This document shows positions 1 to 6,929 of a DNA stretch of 15,229 bases, one piece after another (within the stretch, counting starts at the first letter, position 1; each line of letters opens with the position of its first letter). The stretch covers positions 1 through 15,229 of the forward strand of contig DASZYF010000194.1 in NCBI GenBank assembly GCA_035545535.1. The letters are read 5' to 3'. A program made the position numbers and the translations under genes. The DNA comes from DASZYF01 sp035545535 (GTDB lineage: Bacteria > Actinomycetota > Actinomycetes > Mycobacteriales > CAJCIY01). Below the pieces are notes generated by a model, which saw nothing but the letters and a program-made list of their open reading frames with translations, was not told where the DNA came from and searched no databases.

Positions 1-1
1 C

Positions 2-1867
2 ACGTCGCCGTTCACGGTCGACTCGCTCTCCAACGCGACGCACACGCTCGAGCTCCGCGCGACCGACGGCGCCGACAACACCAGCACGGCCACGTCCTAC
101 AGCTGGACCGTCAACAGCAGCCTGGTGTACGAGCCGGTCACCTTCGCGAGCGGCCCGGCGGACCCGAGCAACGACACGAACCCGTCCTTCGACTTCGGTG
201 TCTCGGACGGCAACACCTCGGTCACCGGGTACACCTGCTCGCTCGACTCCGCGGCGTTCACCGCCTGCGACCCCACGACGGGACCCGTGGCGGTGGACCT
301 CTCCACCGCGGCCGACGGCCTGCACTCCTTCGCCGTCATCGCGCACTACGGAGGCACCTCGAGCGCCACCGCGGTGTACAAGTGGCACCTCGACACGGTC
401 GCGCCGGCCACGCCGTCGGTCGACCCGGTCGCCTCGCCTTCCCAGGCCGCGGCGGTGACGTTCAGCGACACCGACTCCGACGTCGCCACGTTCACCTGCC
501 AGATCGACGCGCTCGCGCCGGTCTCCTGCGCCAGCCCGTTCACGGTCACCGCCGCAGGCACCCACACCGTCGCGGTCAGCGCAACCGACTACGCCGGCAA
601 CACGAGCGCTCCCGCGACGTCGAACAGCTTCGTCGTGAAGACGAGCACGACCGCCCCGACGTTCACCGGCAGCGCCGACAAGTTCAAGACGCACGCGGTG
701 TCGCTGAGCGTCCAGGCGACCGAGGCGGGCGACACGCTCTCCTGCGCCCTCGACAGCGGCACCCCCGTCGACTGCACCGGCGGCACGTTCGAGGCGACCA
801 CCTCCGACGGCAACCACACCCTGCACGCGACAGCCACGGACGGCGTCGGCAACAAGGCGTCGTCGGCCTTCCCGTTCCTGGTGAAGACCAGCACCACGGC
901 CCCGACGGTCGCGTCCAGCGACCCCGCGACGTTCCACGTGCACACCGTGGTCCTGCACGTCGCGTCCACCGACCCCGGTGACACCCTGGCGTGCTCGCTC
1001 GACGGCGCCGCGGCAACCGACTGCACCGGTGGCGTGTGGACCGGCACCGTCGCGGACGGCGTGCACCACCTGACCGTCACCGCGAAGGATGCGCTGGGCA
1101 ACACGGCCTCCACCGTGCGCGCGTTCACCGTCGACACCTCGCTCTCGGGCGGGGTCGACGACCCGGGCTACGGCAACCTCGTGGGCTCGGTGGCGTCGTG
1201 GACGACGGTCAAGGCCAAGGGCACCTACGGCGGCAGCTACATCGAGCAGCGCAACGCGGGCGCGTCGGTGACGGTCGCCTTCGCCGGCCCGTCAGTCACC
1301 TGGTACACGGTGACCGGCCCGGACCAGGGCGTGGCCAAGGTCTACATCGACGGCAAGAGCCACGGCTCGGTCAACGACTACGCGACCAAGCGGCACACCA
1401 AGGTCGCGCACACCATCACCGGCCTGAAGAAGGGTGCGCACAAGCTGCGCATCGTCGTCGCCGGCAAGAAGGGCGCGAAGACGGCGACCGACCAGCTGGT
1501 CTCGCTCGACGCCGTGAAGGTCGGCAAGAAGGTCCTGAGCACGCCGAAGGTGACCGCGTTCTGGCGCTTCCTCACGGTGAGCGGCGTCTCCGTGCCGACG
1601 ACCGACCTCGCCGGCTCGGCGCTCGCCGCGACCTTCAGCGGCACCAGCGTCACCTGGTTCGACCTGGTCGGCCCCACCGCCGGCAAGGTCACCGCCTTCG
1701 TGGACGGCGTGAACCGCGGCGTGTTCGACGATCACGCGGCGACGGTCGCGGCGACGGCACACAGCGTCACCGGCCTGTCGGCCGGCGTGCACGTCATCAA
1801 GCTGGTCACCTCGCCCGGCACGAAGAAGGGCGCCTTCGTCTCGATCGTCGCCATCCGCGCGAAGTAG
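2..1867 (+). CDS. Secreted/surface protein with tandem Ig-like repeats and two C-terminal beta-sandwich domains (5' end outside window)
   Basis: The reading frame is open from the first bases of the window, so the N-terminus and any signal peptide lie upstream; the GTG at 125 is internal. At least four repeats of about 80 residues follow, each with a C-x-L/I-D...C pair (for example YTCSLDS...FTAC, LSCALDS...VDC, LACSLDG...TDC) and ending in a G-x-H-x-F/V...D-x-x-GN-x-A/S strand motif. This is the pattern of bacterial Ig-like repeats in actinobacterial surface proteins. From about base 1165 two related modules follow, each with S-V-T-W, a V-Y/F-I/V-D-G turn and G-L-x-x-G-x-H; they resemble jelly-roll carbohydrate-binding modules. 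No sortase motif or transmembrane helix is seen at the C-terminus. A role in adhesion or polysaccharide binding is inference. The gene converges on the operon ending at 1940. Confidence 0.85.
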   Translation, partial: TSPFTVDSLSNATHTLELRATDGADNTSTATSYSWTVNSSLVYEPVTFASGPADPSNDTNPSFDFGVSDGNTSVTGYTCSLDSAAFTACDPTTGPVAVDLSTAADGLHSFAVIAHYGGTSSATAVYKWHLDTVAPATPSVDPVASPSQAAAVTFSDTDSDVATFTCQIDALAPVSCASPFTVTAAGTHTVAVSATDYAGNTSAPATSNSFVVKTSTTAPTFTGSADKFKTHAVSLSVQATEAGDTLSCALDSGTPVDCTGGTFEATTSDGNHTLHATATDGVGNKASSAFPFLVKTSTTAPTVASSDPATFHVHTVVLHVASTDPGDTLACSLDGAAATDCTGGVWTGTVADGVHHLTVTAKDALGNTASTVRAFTVDTSLSGGVDDPGYGNLVGSVASWTTVKAKGTYGGSYIEQRNAGASVTVAFAGPSVTWYTVTGPDQGVAKVYIDGKSHGSVNDYATKRHTKVAHTITGLKKGAHKLRIVVAGKKGAKTATDQLVSLDAVKVGKKVLSTPKVTAFWRFLTVSGVSVPTTDLAGSALAATFSGTSVTWFDLVGPTAGKVTAFVDGVNRGVFDDHAATVAATAHSVTGLSAGVHVIKLVTSPGTKKGAFVSIVAIRAK

Positions 1868-1894
1868 CTCCCGCGCGGTAGCCGCACCTCACGC

Positions 1895-1934
1895 CGACGC
1901 CGGCGTCAGCGCCCCGACGCTGATGCCGGCGTCG
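1895..1934. terminator. Bidirectional hairpin terminator between convergent genes
   Basis: A 17-bp inverted repeat (arms 1895-1911 and 1918-1934, one G:T pair at 1905/1924) surrounds a six-base loop, CCCCGA. It lies 27 bases after the stop of the Ig-like protein gene and 5 bases after the stop of the minus-strand operon. It has no clear T tract, as is common for GC-rich actinobacterial terminators. Position and symmetry suit termination from both sides. Confidence 0.75.
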
Positions 1935-1939
1935 TCGCG

Positions 1940-2236
1940 TCAGCAGTCGGCGTCGGTCGCCGCGATCTCCTCCGACGAGAGCTTCGCCAGAGCGGCGCGG
2001 TGCTCGGCGTTGATGTCGGCCGCGGTCTTGTGGCCGTCGGGGTGGTGCGTGCGGCACGTGACGTAGCTGGTGCCGTCCACTGGATGACGTCCGATGCGCC
2101 AGCAGCGGTGCACGTGGCAGTTGTGCTTGCGCGCGAGCAGGTACAGGCCGCCGAACAGAGGCACTCCCTGCGCGAAGCCCGACCAGAACGCGTACCAACC
2201 GCCGCTGTCGGTGCCGAAGATGTTGACGGCACTCAC
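1940..2236 (-). CDS. Small membrane protein with a Cys/His cluster (98 aa), function unknown
   Basis: The GTG start at 2236 overlaps the stop of the upstream acyl-CoA dehydrogenase as GTGA, so translation is probably coupled. Residues about 10-35 form one hydrophobic segment (WYAFWSGFAQGVPLFGGLYL). A conserved-looking patch follows: NCHVHRCWRIGRHPV, then YVTCRTHHPDGHK. Three cysteines and several histidines make a metal site plausible. I recognise this CHV-x-x-C-W-R...C-R-x-HH pattern from small uncharacterised proteins of actinobacteria and their phages, usually as a short membrane anchor plus this cluster. No enzymatic function can be assigned. A longer in-frame reading upstream into 2401 is rejected because its extra residues are the Arg/Pro-rich antisense of the dehydrogenase. 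It is the last gene of the operon. Confidence 0.7.
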   Translation of the reverse strand: MSAVNIFGTDSGGWYAFWSGFAQGVPLFGGLYLLARKHNCHVHRCWRIGRHPVDGTSYVTCRTHHPDGHKTAADINAEHRAALAKLSSEEIAATDADC

Positions 2237-3363
2237 AGATGGGCCTCGGCCGGCGGGCCGGGGAGGTCCACCAGCGGCGCGAGAGCCTCGCGGTGATGGT
2301 CGGGCGAGCCGAGCGCCACCTGGTCGGCCTTGGCGCGCTTGAGGAACAGGTGTGCAGGGTGCTCCCAGGTGAAGCCGATGCCGCCGTGCAGCTGCACGCA
2401 CTCCTCAGCCGCCCGCACGGCGAGGTCGGAGCAGAACGCCTGCGCGAGGCACACCGCCACCGGCAGATCCTTCTCGTCACCGGCGAGGCACGCCGCGGCG
2501 TAGCGCGCAACCGCGCGGGCCTGCGAGACCGCGACGAACAGGTCCGCGAGCCGGTGCTTGATGACCTGGAACGACCCGATCGTGCGGCCGAACTGCTTGC
2601 GCTCGCGCACGTAGTCGAGCGCCATCGTGAAGCAGCGCTCGGCAACGCCCACCTGCTCCGAGGCGAGCAGCACCGCTGCGGCGACGAGCGCGTCGTGCAC
2701 GGCACGCTCGGCCAGCTCGCCCGACGCCAGGCGCTCCCCGGCCGCACCGCGCAGGACGACGTCGGCGATCGGCCGCGTCTGGTCCAGCGACGTCACCGGC
2801 TCGACGATCGCGTTCGCCGCCGGCACGGCCCAGAGCTCGAACACGTCACCGCTGCGCGCGGGCACGAGCAGCATCTCGGCATCGCGCGCGTCCGCGACGT
2901 TGCGCACCGTTCCCGTGAGCGCTCCGTCCGTCACGGTCACAGGGGTGCTCGGGGTGGCCCACGGCGAGGTCGCGAACGAGAGGACGAGCGTGGCCGTCGT
3001 CGTGCCGTCGAGCAGCTCCGGCAGGCGCTCGGGCGCGCAGACGGCGAGCGCCTCGGTCGCGAGCACGGCCGAGCCGAGGAACGGCGTCGGCGCGAGCGAG
3101 TGGCCGACCTCCTCCATCACCACCGCCGTCTCGCGGTAGGACGCACCGCCGCCGCCGACCGCCTCGGGCAGGTGCAGCCCCGCCGCCCCCAGGCCCGCGA
3201 GCGAGCTCCAGAGGCCGGGGTCGTAGGCGAGGTCGCCCTCGAGGGACTTGAGCGTGTCCGCAATGGGCGCGCTGTCGGTGAGCAGGTCGCGCACGGCTTC
3301 GCGCAGCTGCTCCTCGACCTCGCTGTAGAGGAGGTCGACGTTCGCGGCGTTGGTCGCGCTCAT
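2233..3363 (-). CDS. Acyl-CoA dehydrogenase family protein, probably the non-catalytic partner subunit (376 aa)
   Basis: The product has the acyl-CoA dehydrogenase fold: an N-terminal helical domain with GAAGLHLPEAVGGGGAS and VVMEEVGHSLAPTPFLGSAV, a middle beta domain, and a C-terminal helical domain with RERKQFGRTIGSFQVIKH and VQLHGGIGFTWEHPAHLFLKRA. The family oxidises acyl-CoA thioesters to 2-enoyl-CoA using FAD. The C-terminal motif that usually carries the catalytic glutamate (xEGTSE-like) is absent here; the chain ends in ALGSPDHHREAL instead. The neighbouring dehydrogenase does have it. Adjacent unequal dehydrogenase subunits are known from actinobacterial alpha2beta2 enzymes acting on steroid side chains or other bulky acyl-CoAs (FadE/ChsE type), and that is the inferred arrangement. 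ATG at 3363 overlaps the upstream stop as ATGA; its own stop overlaps the next gene. Confidence 0.88.
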   Translation of the reverse strand: MSATNAANVDLLYSEVEEQLREAVRDLLTDSAPIADTLKSLEGDLAYDPGLWSSLAGLGAAGLHLPEAVGGGGASYRETAVVMEEVGHSLAPTPFLGSAVLATEALAVCAPERLPELLDGTTTATLVLSFATSPWATPSTPVTVTDGALTGTVRNVADARDAEMLLVPARSGDVFELWAVPAANAIVEPVTSLDQTRPIADVVLRGAAGERLASGELAERAVHDALVAAAVLLASEQVGVAERCFTMALDYVRERKQFGRTIGSFQVIKHRLADLFVAVSQARAVARYAAACLAGDEKDLPVAVCLAQAFCSDLAVRAAEECVQLHGGIGFTWEHPAHLFLKRAKADQVALGSPDHHREALAPLVDLPGPPAEAHL

Positions 3364-4550
3364 CGCACGCTCTCCCGCCAGGACACGTCCTTGTCGACGC
3401 GATGCTCCGGCGGCAGGCCGAGCACCCGCTCGGAGATCACGGTGCGCAGGATCTCCGACGTGCCGCCCTCGATCGAGTTGCCCTTCGCCCGCAGGTACGC
3501 GAACGCGGCACCGCGCCCGTAGAAGTCGGTCATCTCGGGGCGGCGCAGCGTCCAGTCGGGGTAGCGCAGCGCGTCCTCGCCGAGGAGCTCGAGCGCGAGG
3601 CCCGAGATCCGCTGGTTCAGCGTCGCGAACGTCAGCTTCACTCCCGACCCTTCCGGTCCCGGGGTGCCGACGGCGAGCTGCTGGCGCACACGCTCCGCGG
3701 TGAGGCGGCCGACCTCGGCGTCGACCCACGCGCGCAGCACGGAGTCGTGCATGCCGGCGGTGCGGTCCGCCTCGCGCTCGCGCCACAGGTCGGCGAGCAG
3801 CCCGATCATGCCGGCCTCGCGCGGCATCGCCTGCCCGCCGATGGCCACCCGCTCGTTGTTGAGCGTCGTCTGCGCGACGCGCCAGCCGTCGCCGACGCCG
3901 CCGAGCCGCAGGCTGTCCGGGAGCTTGACGCTGGTGAGGAAGACCTCGTTGAACTCCGCCTCGCCGGTCATCTGGCGCAGCGGCCGCACCTCGACACCGG
4001 GGTCGGTCATGTCGCAGATGAAGTACGTGAGCCCCCGGTGCTTCGGCGCGTCGGGGTCGGTGCGGGCGACGAGGATCGCCCACCGCGCCTGGTGCGCCAT
4101 CGACGTCCACACCTTCTGCCCGTCGATCACCCAGGTGTCACCGTCGAGCACCGCACGCGTGCCGAGCGCCGCGAGGTCGGAGCCGGCGCCCGGCTCGCTG
4201 AACAGCTGGCACCAGATCTCCTCGCCGCACCAGAGCGGGCGGAGGAAGCGCTCGTGCTGCTCGGGCGTGCCGTGCGCGAGGATCGTCGGCGCCGCCATCC
4301 CGAGGCCGATGCCGTTGCGCTCGCGGTTGTGCGACGGCGCGCCCGCGGCGGCGAACAGGTCGTCGGCGACGACCTGCAGCTCGCGCGGGGCGGCCAGCCC
4401 GCCTTTGCCCTCCGGGAAGGAGATCCAGGCGAACCCGGCGTCGAAGCGGGCCCGGTTGAAGGCGATCGGATCGGTGGTCGTCGGGGGGTGCTCGGCGAGG
4501 AACGCGGCGACCCGCTCGCGCACCTCGTCGGCGGTCATGACCTCACTCAT
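3360..4550 (-). other. Acyl-CoA dehydrogenase module with its own possible start (396 aa)
   Basis: This marks the dehydrogenase half of the fused frame, starting at the first methionine of MSEVMTADEVRERV. If translated independently its length (396 aa) is normal for the family. The bases upstream show no strong Shine-Dalgarno sequence, so it would depend on coupling or readthrough from the TetR part. It carries the IEGGTSE catalytic-type motif missing from the neighbouring subunit. Confidence 0.6.
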
Positions 4551-5240
4551 GACCGCGAACCTAGAGCCTGAAGAGGTGACGTCCCCGCCGCGACGCCGAC
4601 GGCAGCGGGCGACGCGGCGCAGAGCGGTGGCCTGGTCGAGCTGGGCGCGGGTGAGCGCCGCGCCGGGCAGCCGCGCACCGTCGGCGGGCGGGCGCAGCCC
4701 GGCGAGCAGGATGCCCGCGTGGCGCTTCCAGGCATCCGGTGCGACGTCTCGCGTGGAGGACACGGCCCCGGCCATGCTCCACAGCGACACGACGAAGTCG
4801 GAGTAGGTGACCTCGCGGCGCAGCCGGCCGGCCTCCTGCGCGTCGGCCATCAGCCGGCGCACGCGCGGCTCGACCTCGCGGGTGAGGCGGCCGGAGGGCG
4901 CCTCACCGCCGAGCAGCGGCGGGAGGGCCGGCCCGTAACGCGCGATCACCGAGCCGAACGCGGTGAAGTAGTGCTCGAAGCCGTGGCCGGTCGGTTCGGT
5001 CTGCGCCTTCTCGATCAGCTCGACGATGTGGTCGATGATCCCGTCGGCCAGCGCGTCGAGCAGGGCCTGCTTGGTCGGGAAGCGCCGGTAGAGCGTGCCG
5101 ACACCGACGCCGGCGCGGCCGGCGATCTCGTCGACGCTCGCCTCGATGCCGAGCTCGGTGAAGGCGGCCAGCGCACACGACAGCAGCTTGAGACGGTTGC
5201 GCTCGGCATCGCTGCGCAGGGGACGCTCGGTGGTGGTCAT
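3360..5240 (-). CDS. TetR-family regulator in one uninterrupted frame with an acyl-CoA dehydrogenase (626 aa)
   Basis: From ATG 5240, which overlaps the exporter stop as ATGA, residues 1-200 are a TetR repressor: helix-turn-helix SVDEIAGRAGVGVGTLYRRF at about 35-54, then a helical ligand-binding domain. After an Arg-rich linker (RRVARCRRRRGGDV) the frame continues with no stop into a complete acyl-CoA dehydrogenase from residue 231: LFSEPGAGSDLA (FAD/substrate region), DGQKVWTS, LNNERVAIGG, and KGNSIEGGTSEILRTVISER with the presumed catalytic glutamate. A TetR-dehydrogenase fusion is unusual. Alternatives are a separately initiated dehydrogenase (ATG 4550), a lost or misread stop, or a frameshift; in another frame a TAG stop lies at about 4561-4563. 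The repressor probably controls this operon through the paired operators near 6850-6900; the enzyme would pair with the downstream dehydrogenase. Both domains are certain; physical fusion is not. Confidence 0.75.
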   Translation of the reverse strand: MTTTERPLRSDAERNRLKLLSCALAAFTELGIEASVDEIAGRAGVGVGTLYRRFPTKQALLDALADGIIDHIVELIEKAQTEPTGHGFEHYFTAFGSVIARYGPALPPLLGGEAPSGRLTREVEPRVRRLMADAQEAGRLRREVTYSDFVVSLWSMAGAVSSTRDVAPDAWKRHAGILLAGLRPPADGARLPGAALTRAQLDQATALRRVARCRRRRGGDVTSSGSRFAVMSEVMTADEVRERVAAFLAEHPPTTTDPIAFNRARFDAGFAWISFPEGKGGLAAPRELQVVADDLFAAAGAPSHNRERNGIGLGMAAPTILAHGTPEQHERFLRPLWCGEEIWCQLFSEPGAGSDLAALGTRAVLDGDTWVIDGQKVWTSMAHQARWAILVARTDPDAPKHRGLTYFICDMTDPGVEVRPLRQMTGEAEFNEVFLTSVKLPDSLRLGGVGDGWRVAQTTLNNERVAIGGQAMPREAGMIGLLADLWREREADRTAGMHDSVLRAWVDAEVGRLTAERVRQQLAVGTPGPEGSGVKLTFATLNQRISGLALELLGEDALRYPDWTLRRPEMTDFYGRGAAFAYLRAKGNSIEGGTSEILRTVISERVLGLPPEHRVDKDVSWRESVR

Positions 5241-6670
5241 GCGTCCGCCAGCACCCCACCATCGTGGCGCAGAGCCGCCTGCACGAACGGCTCATCCGCC
5301 TTACGTGTCGGGACCGTCAGCGCCGCGAAGACGGTCAGGACGGCCGCGAGCGCCATCGCCAGGAACGCGTGGGTGTAGCCGCTCTCCTTGGGCAGCGAAC
5401 CCGCGTGGACACCCGAGGTCACCAGCACCGAGGCGATGGTGGTGCCGATGGCTCCACCGATCGTGCGCAGGTTCGAGTTCATGCCGGCCGCGGCCCCGAC
5501 CTGGTCGGCCCGCACCGCCTCGACCACGAGCGTCGACAGCGCCGAGAAGCCGAGCGCCACCCCGATGCCGAACAACCCGCTGCAGGCCGACACGACCCTC
5601 AGGTCGCCGTGCACCGATCCGTACATCACGTAGGCGACGGCGCAGCACAGCGAGCCGACCACGGTGACGGCCTTCGAGCCGATGCGCGTGGTGATCCGAC
5701 CGACCAGGAAGCCCATCACGAAGGTGGCCACCGCGTTCGGCAGCTGCACCAGGCCGGACGTCGTCACGGACAGGCCGAACCCGTAGCCGGCGCTCTTCGA
5801 GGTCTGCATGAAGGCCGGCAGCAGCACCGCGCATGCGTACAGCACGGCGCCGAACAGCAGGGCCGCGAGGTTGGCGCGGAACACGGCGGGCTCGCGCATC
5901 ATGGAGAGCTCGATCAGCGGGTTCTTGCCCTTCGCCTCGATGGCGACCCAGGCGGGGAGGGCCACGGCGAACCCGACGAGCAGGCCGATGACGCGGGCGC
6001 TTCCCCAACCCCACACCGGGCCCTCGCTCACGCCGAGGAGCAACGTGACCAGCCAGAGCGACAGCGCGACCGCCGGCAGCAGCGTGACCTTCCCCGGGGC
6101 ACGCACGGGCGACTCGGGGACGAACAGGTGGGTGGCGACCAGCGCGCCGACGATGGGTGGCAGGGGCAGCCAGAAAAGCCAGTGGAAGCCGAGGTTGCTC
6201 ACGACCGGCCCGGCGAGCACGAGCGCGAGACCGCTGCCGGCGGCGAGCAGCGCCGACACGGTGCCGATGGCGCCCGCCACCCGTTCGGCCGGCAGCTCGT
6301 CACGGATGATCCCGAACGCGAGGGCGAACACCGCGCCGCCCACGCCCTGGATGAGCCGGCCCGCGATCAGCACTGCGATGGAGGGCGCGAGCGCACACAC
6401 GACCGTGCCCGCGGTGAGCGCCAGCTGGCAGATGAGGAGGACCTTCTCCTTGCCGACGATGTCGCCGTAGCGGCCCAGGATCGGCGTGGCGATGGATGCC
6501 GACAGGAGGTAGGCCGTCATGACCCACGCCACCGTCTCCTGCGAGGTGCCGTAGTGGCGCTGGATCAGCGGGAGGACCGGCAGGACGAACGACTGCATCA
6601 GCGCGAACGCCGTCGTGGCCAGGCACAGGACGAAGAAGGTCAGCTTCGGCCGGCTCCGCTTCTCCCTCAC
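5237..6670 (-). CDS. MFS multidrug exporter, DHA2 (EmrB/QacA) type (477 aa)
   Basis: This is a full-length polytopic membrane protein using the proton gradient to export drugs or other small molecules. Visible family features are a first helix starting LTFFVLCLATTAFALMQSFV, the loop PILGRYGDIVGKEKVLL (motif A), AGRLIQGVGGAVFALAFGII after helix 4, and repeated hydrophobic segments over the whole length, in line with 12-14 helices. The GTG at 6670 is chosen because the first helix begins 10 residues later and it overlaps the upstream relic's stop as GTGA; the codons further upstream belong to the antisense of that relic. The stop overlaps the TetR start as ATGA. Location beside a TetR gene suggests substrate-induced export, possibly of a compound handled by the dehydrogenases. 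Substrate unknown. Confidence 0.92.
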   Translation of the reverse strand: MREKRSRPKLTFFVLCLATTAFALMQSFVLPVLPLIQRHYGTSQETVAWVMTAYLLSASIATPILGRYGDIVGKEKVLLICQLALTAGTVVCALAPSIAVLIAGRLIQGVGGAVFALAFGIIRDELPAERVAGAIGTVSALLAAGSGLALVLAGPVVSNLGFHWLFWLPLPPIVGALVATHLFVPESPVRAPGKVTLLPAVALSLWLVTLLLGVSEGPVWGWGSARVIGLLVGFAVALPAWVAIEAKGKNPLIELSMMREPAVFRANLAALLFGAVLYACAVLLPAFMQTSKSAGYGFGLSVTTSGLVQLPNAVATFVMGFLVGRITTRIGSKAVTVVGSLCCAVAYVMYGSVHGDLRVVSACSGLFGIGVALGFSALSTLVVEAVRADQVGAAAGMNSNLRTIGGAIGTTIASVLVTSGVHAGSLPKESGYTHAFLAMALAAVLTVFAALTVPTRKADEPFVQAALRHDGGVLADA

Positions 6671-6825
6671 GCGGCCTCGAACTCGACGCGCTCGCCACCC
6701 CGGCCGTGCAGGGCCGCCTGCACGAACGGCTCGTCCTTCTTGCGGGTCGGCACGGCGACCGCGGCCAGCGCGACGCACGGCACCGCGAACGTGAGCCGCG
6801 GTCGCGACGTCGTCGCGTGACCCAT
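6667..6825 (-). pseudogene. Internally deleted paralogous MFS gene (52 codons), possibly still translated
   Basis: ATG 6825 has a strong Shine-Dalgarno sequence (GGAGG eight bases upstream). The 52 residues begin MGHATTSRPRLTFAVPCVAL, matching the start of the adjacent exporter (RSRPKLTFFVLCLAT). They then jump directly to AVPTRKKDEPFVQAAL, matching the exporter's extreme C-terminus (TVPTRKADEPFVQAAL). At DNA level 6713-6732 is identical to 5274-5293. The simplest reading is a tandem duplicate exporter that lost about 430 internal codons in frame. The stop overlaps the intact exporter's GTG, so the relic may serve as a leader that loads ribosomes for the exporter, which lacks a good Shine-Dalgarno sequence of its own. 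It is far too short to transport anything. Confidence 0.75.
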
Positions 6826-6844
6826 CAGGAACCCCTCCGCCGGT

Positions 6845-6864
6845 AGCGGAGCGATCCCTCCGCT
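6845..6864. promoter_or_regulatory. Putative TetR operator, proximal copy
   Basis: AGCGGAG, six bases, CTCCGCT: a perfect 7-bp inverted repeat ending 20 bases upstream of the relic's start codon. An identical-arm copy lies exactly 40 bp away. Between them, TAAGGT on the minus strand (6877-6872) could be a -10 box, which would put this copy just downstream of the transcription start. Assignment to the operon's TetR protein is inference. Confidence 0.6.
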
Positions 6865-6884
6865 TCATCGCACCTTAGAGGCGG

Positions 6885-6904
6885 AGCGGAGCAGGCGCTC
6901 CGCT
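6885..6904. promoter_or_regulatory. Putative TetR operator, distal copy
   Basis: The same AGCGGAG-N6-CTCCGCT, here extended by one matching base on each side and on the inner edge. It lies upstream of the candidate -10 box, so binding would block RNA polymerase. It could also act as a terminator hairpin for the gene ending at 6930, but the second copy with identical arms and spacing favours an operator. I did not recognise a convincing -35 box. Confidence 0.6.
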
Positions 6905-6929
6905 CTGTGAGCGCCCGCACGCGGGGACG

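Noticed and set aside
2237..2401. N-terminal extension of the 98-residue Cys/His protein
   Set aside because: The added residues are Arg/Pro-rich antisense-like sequence within the dehydrogenase gene; the GTG at 2236 gives a membrane segment near the N-terminus and the GTGA overlap typical of this operon.
2239..4571. Long plus-strand open frames opposite the acyl-CoA dehydrogenase genes
   Set aside because: They are Arg-, Gly- and Ala-rich antisense readings of well-supported family members and show no domain of their own; long shadow frames are normal in GC-rich DNA.
6671..6868. N-terminal extension of the MFS exporter to an ATG at 6868
   Set aside because: The extension is highly basic, runs through the relic gene in another frame and crosses the proximal operator; the GTG at 6670 places the first helix correctly.
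6885..6904. Rho-independent terminator for the anti-sigma-like gene
   Set aside because: The stem is good, but an identical-arm element with the same spacing lies 40 bp away next to a promoter, so a repeated operator is the better explanation; a double role is not excluded.
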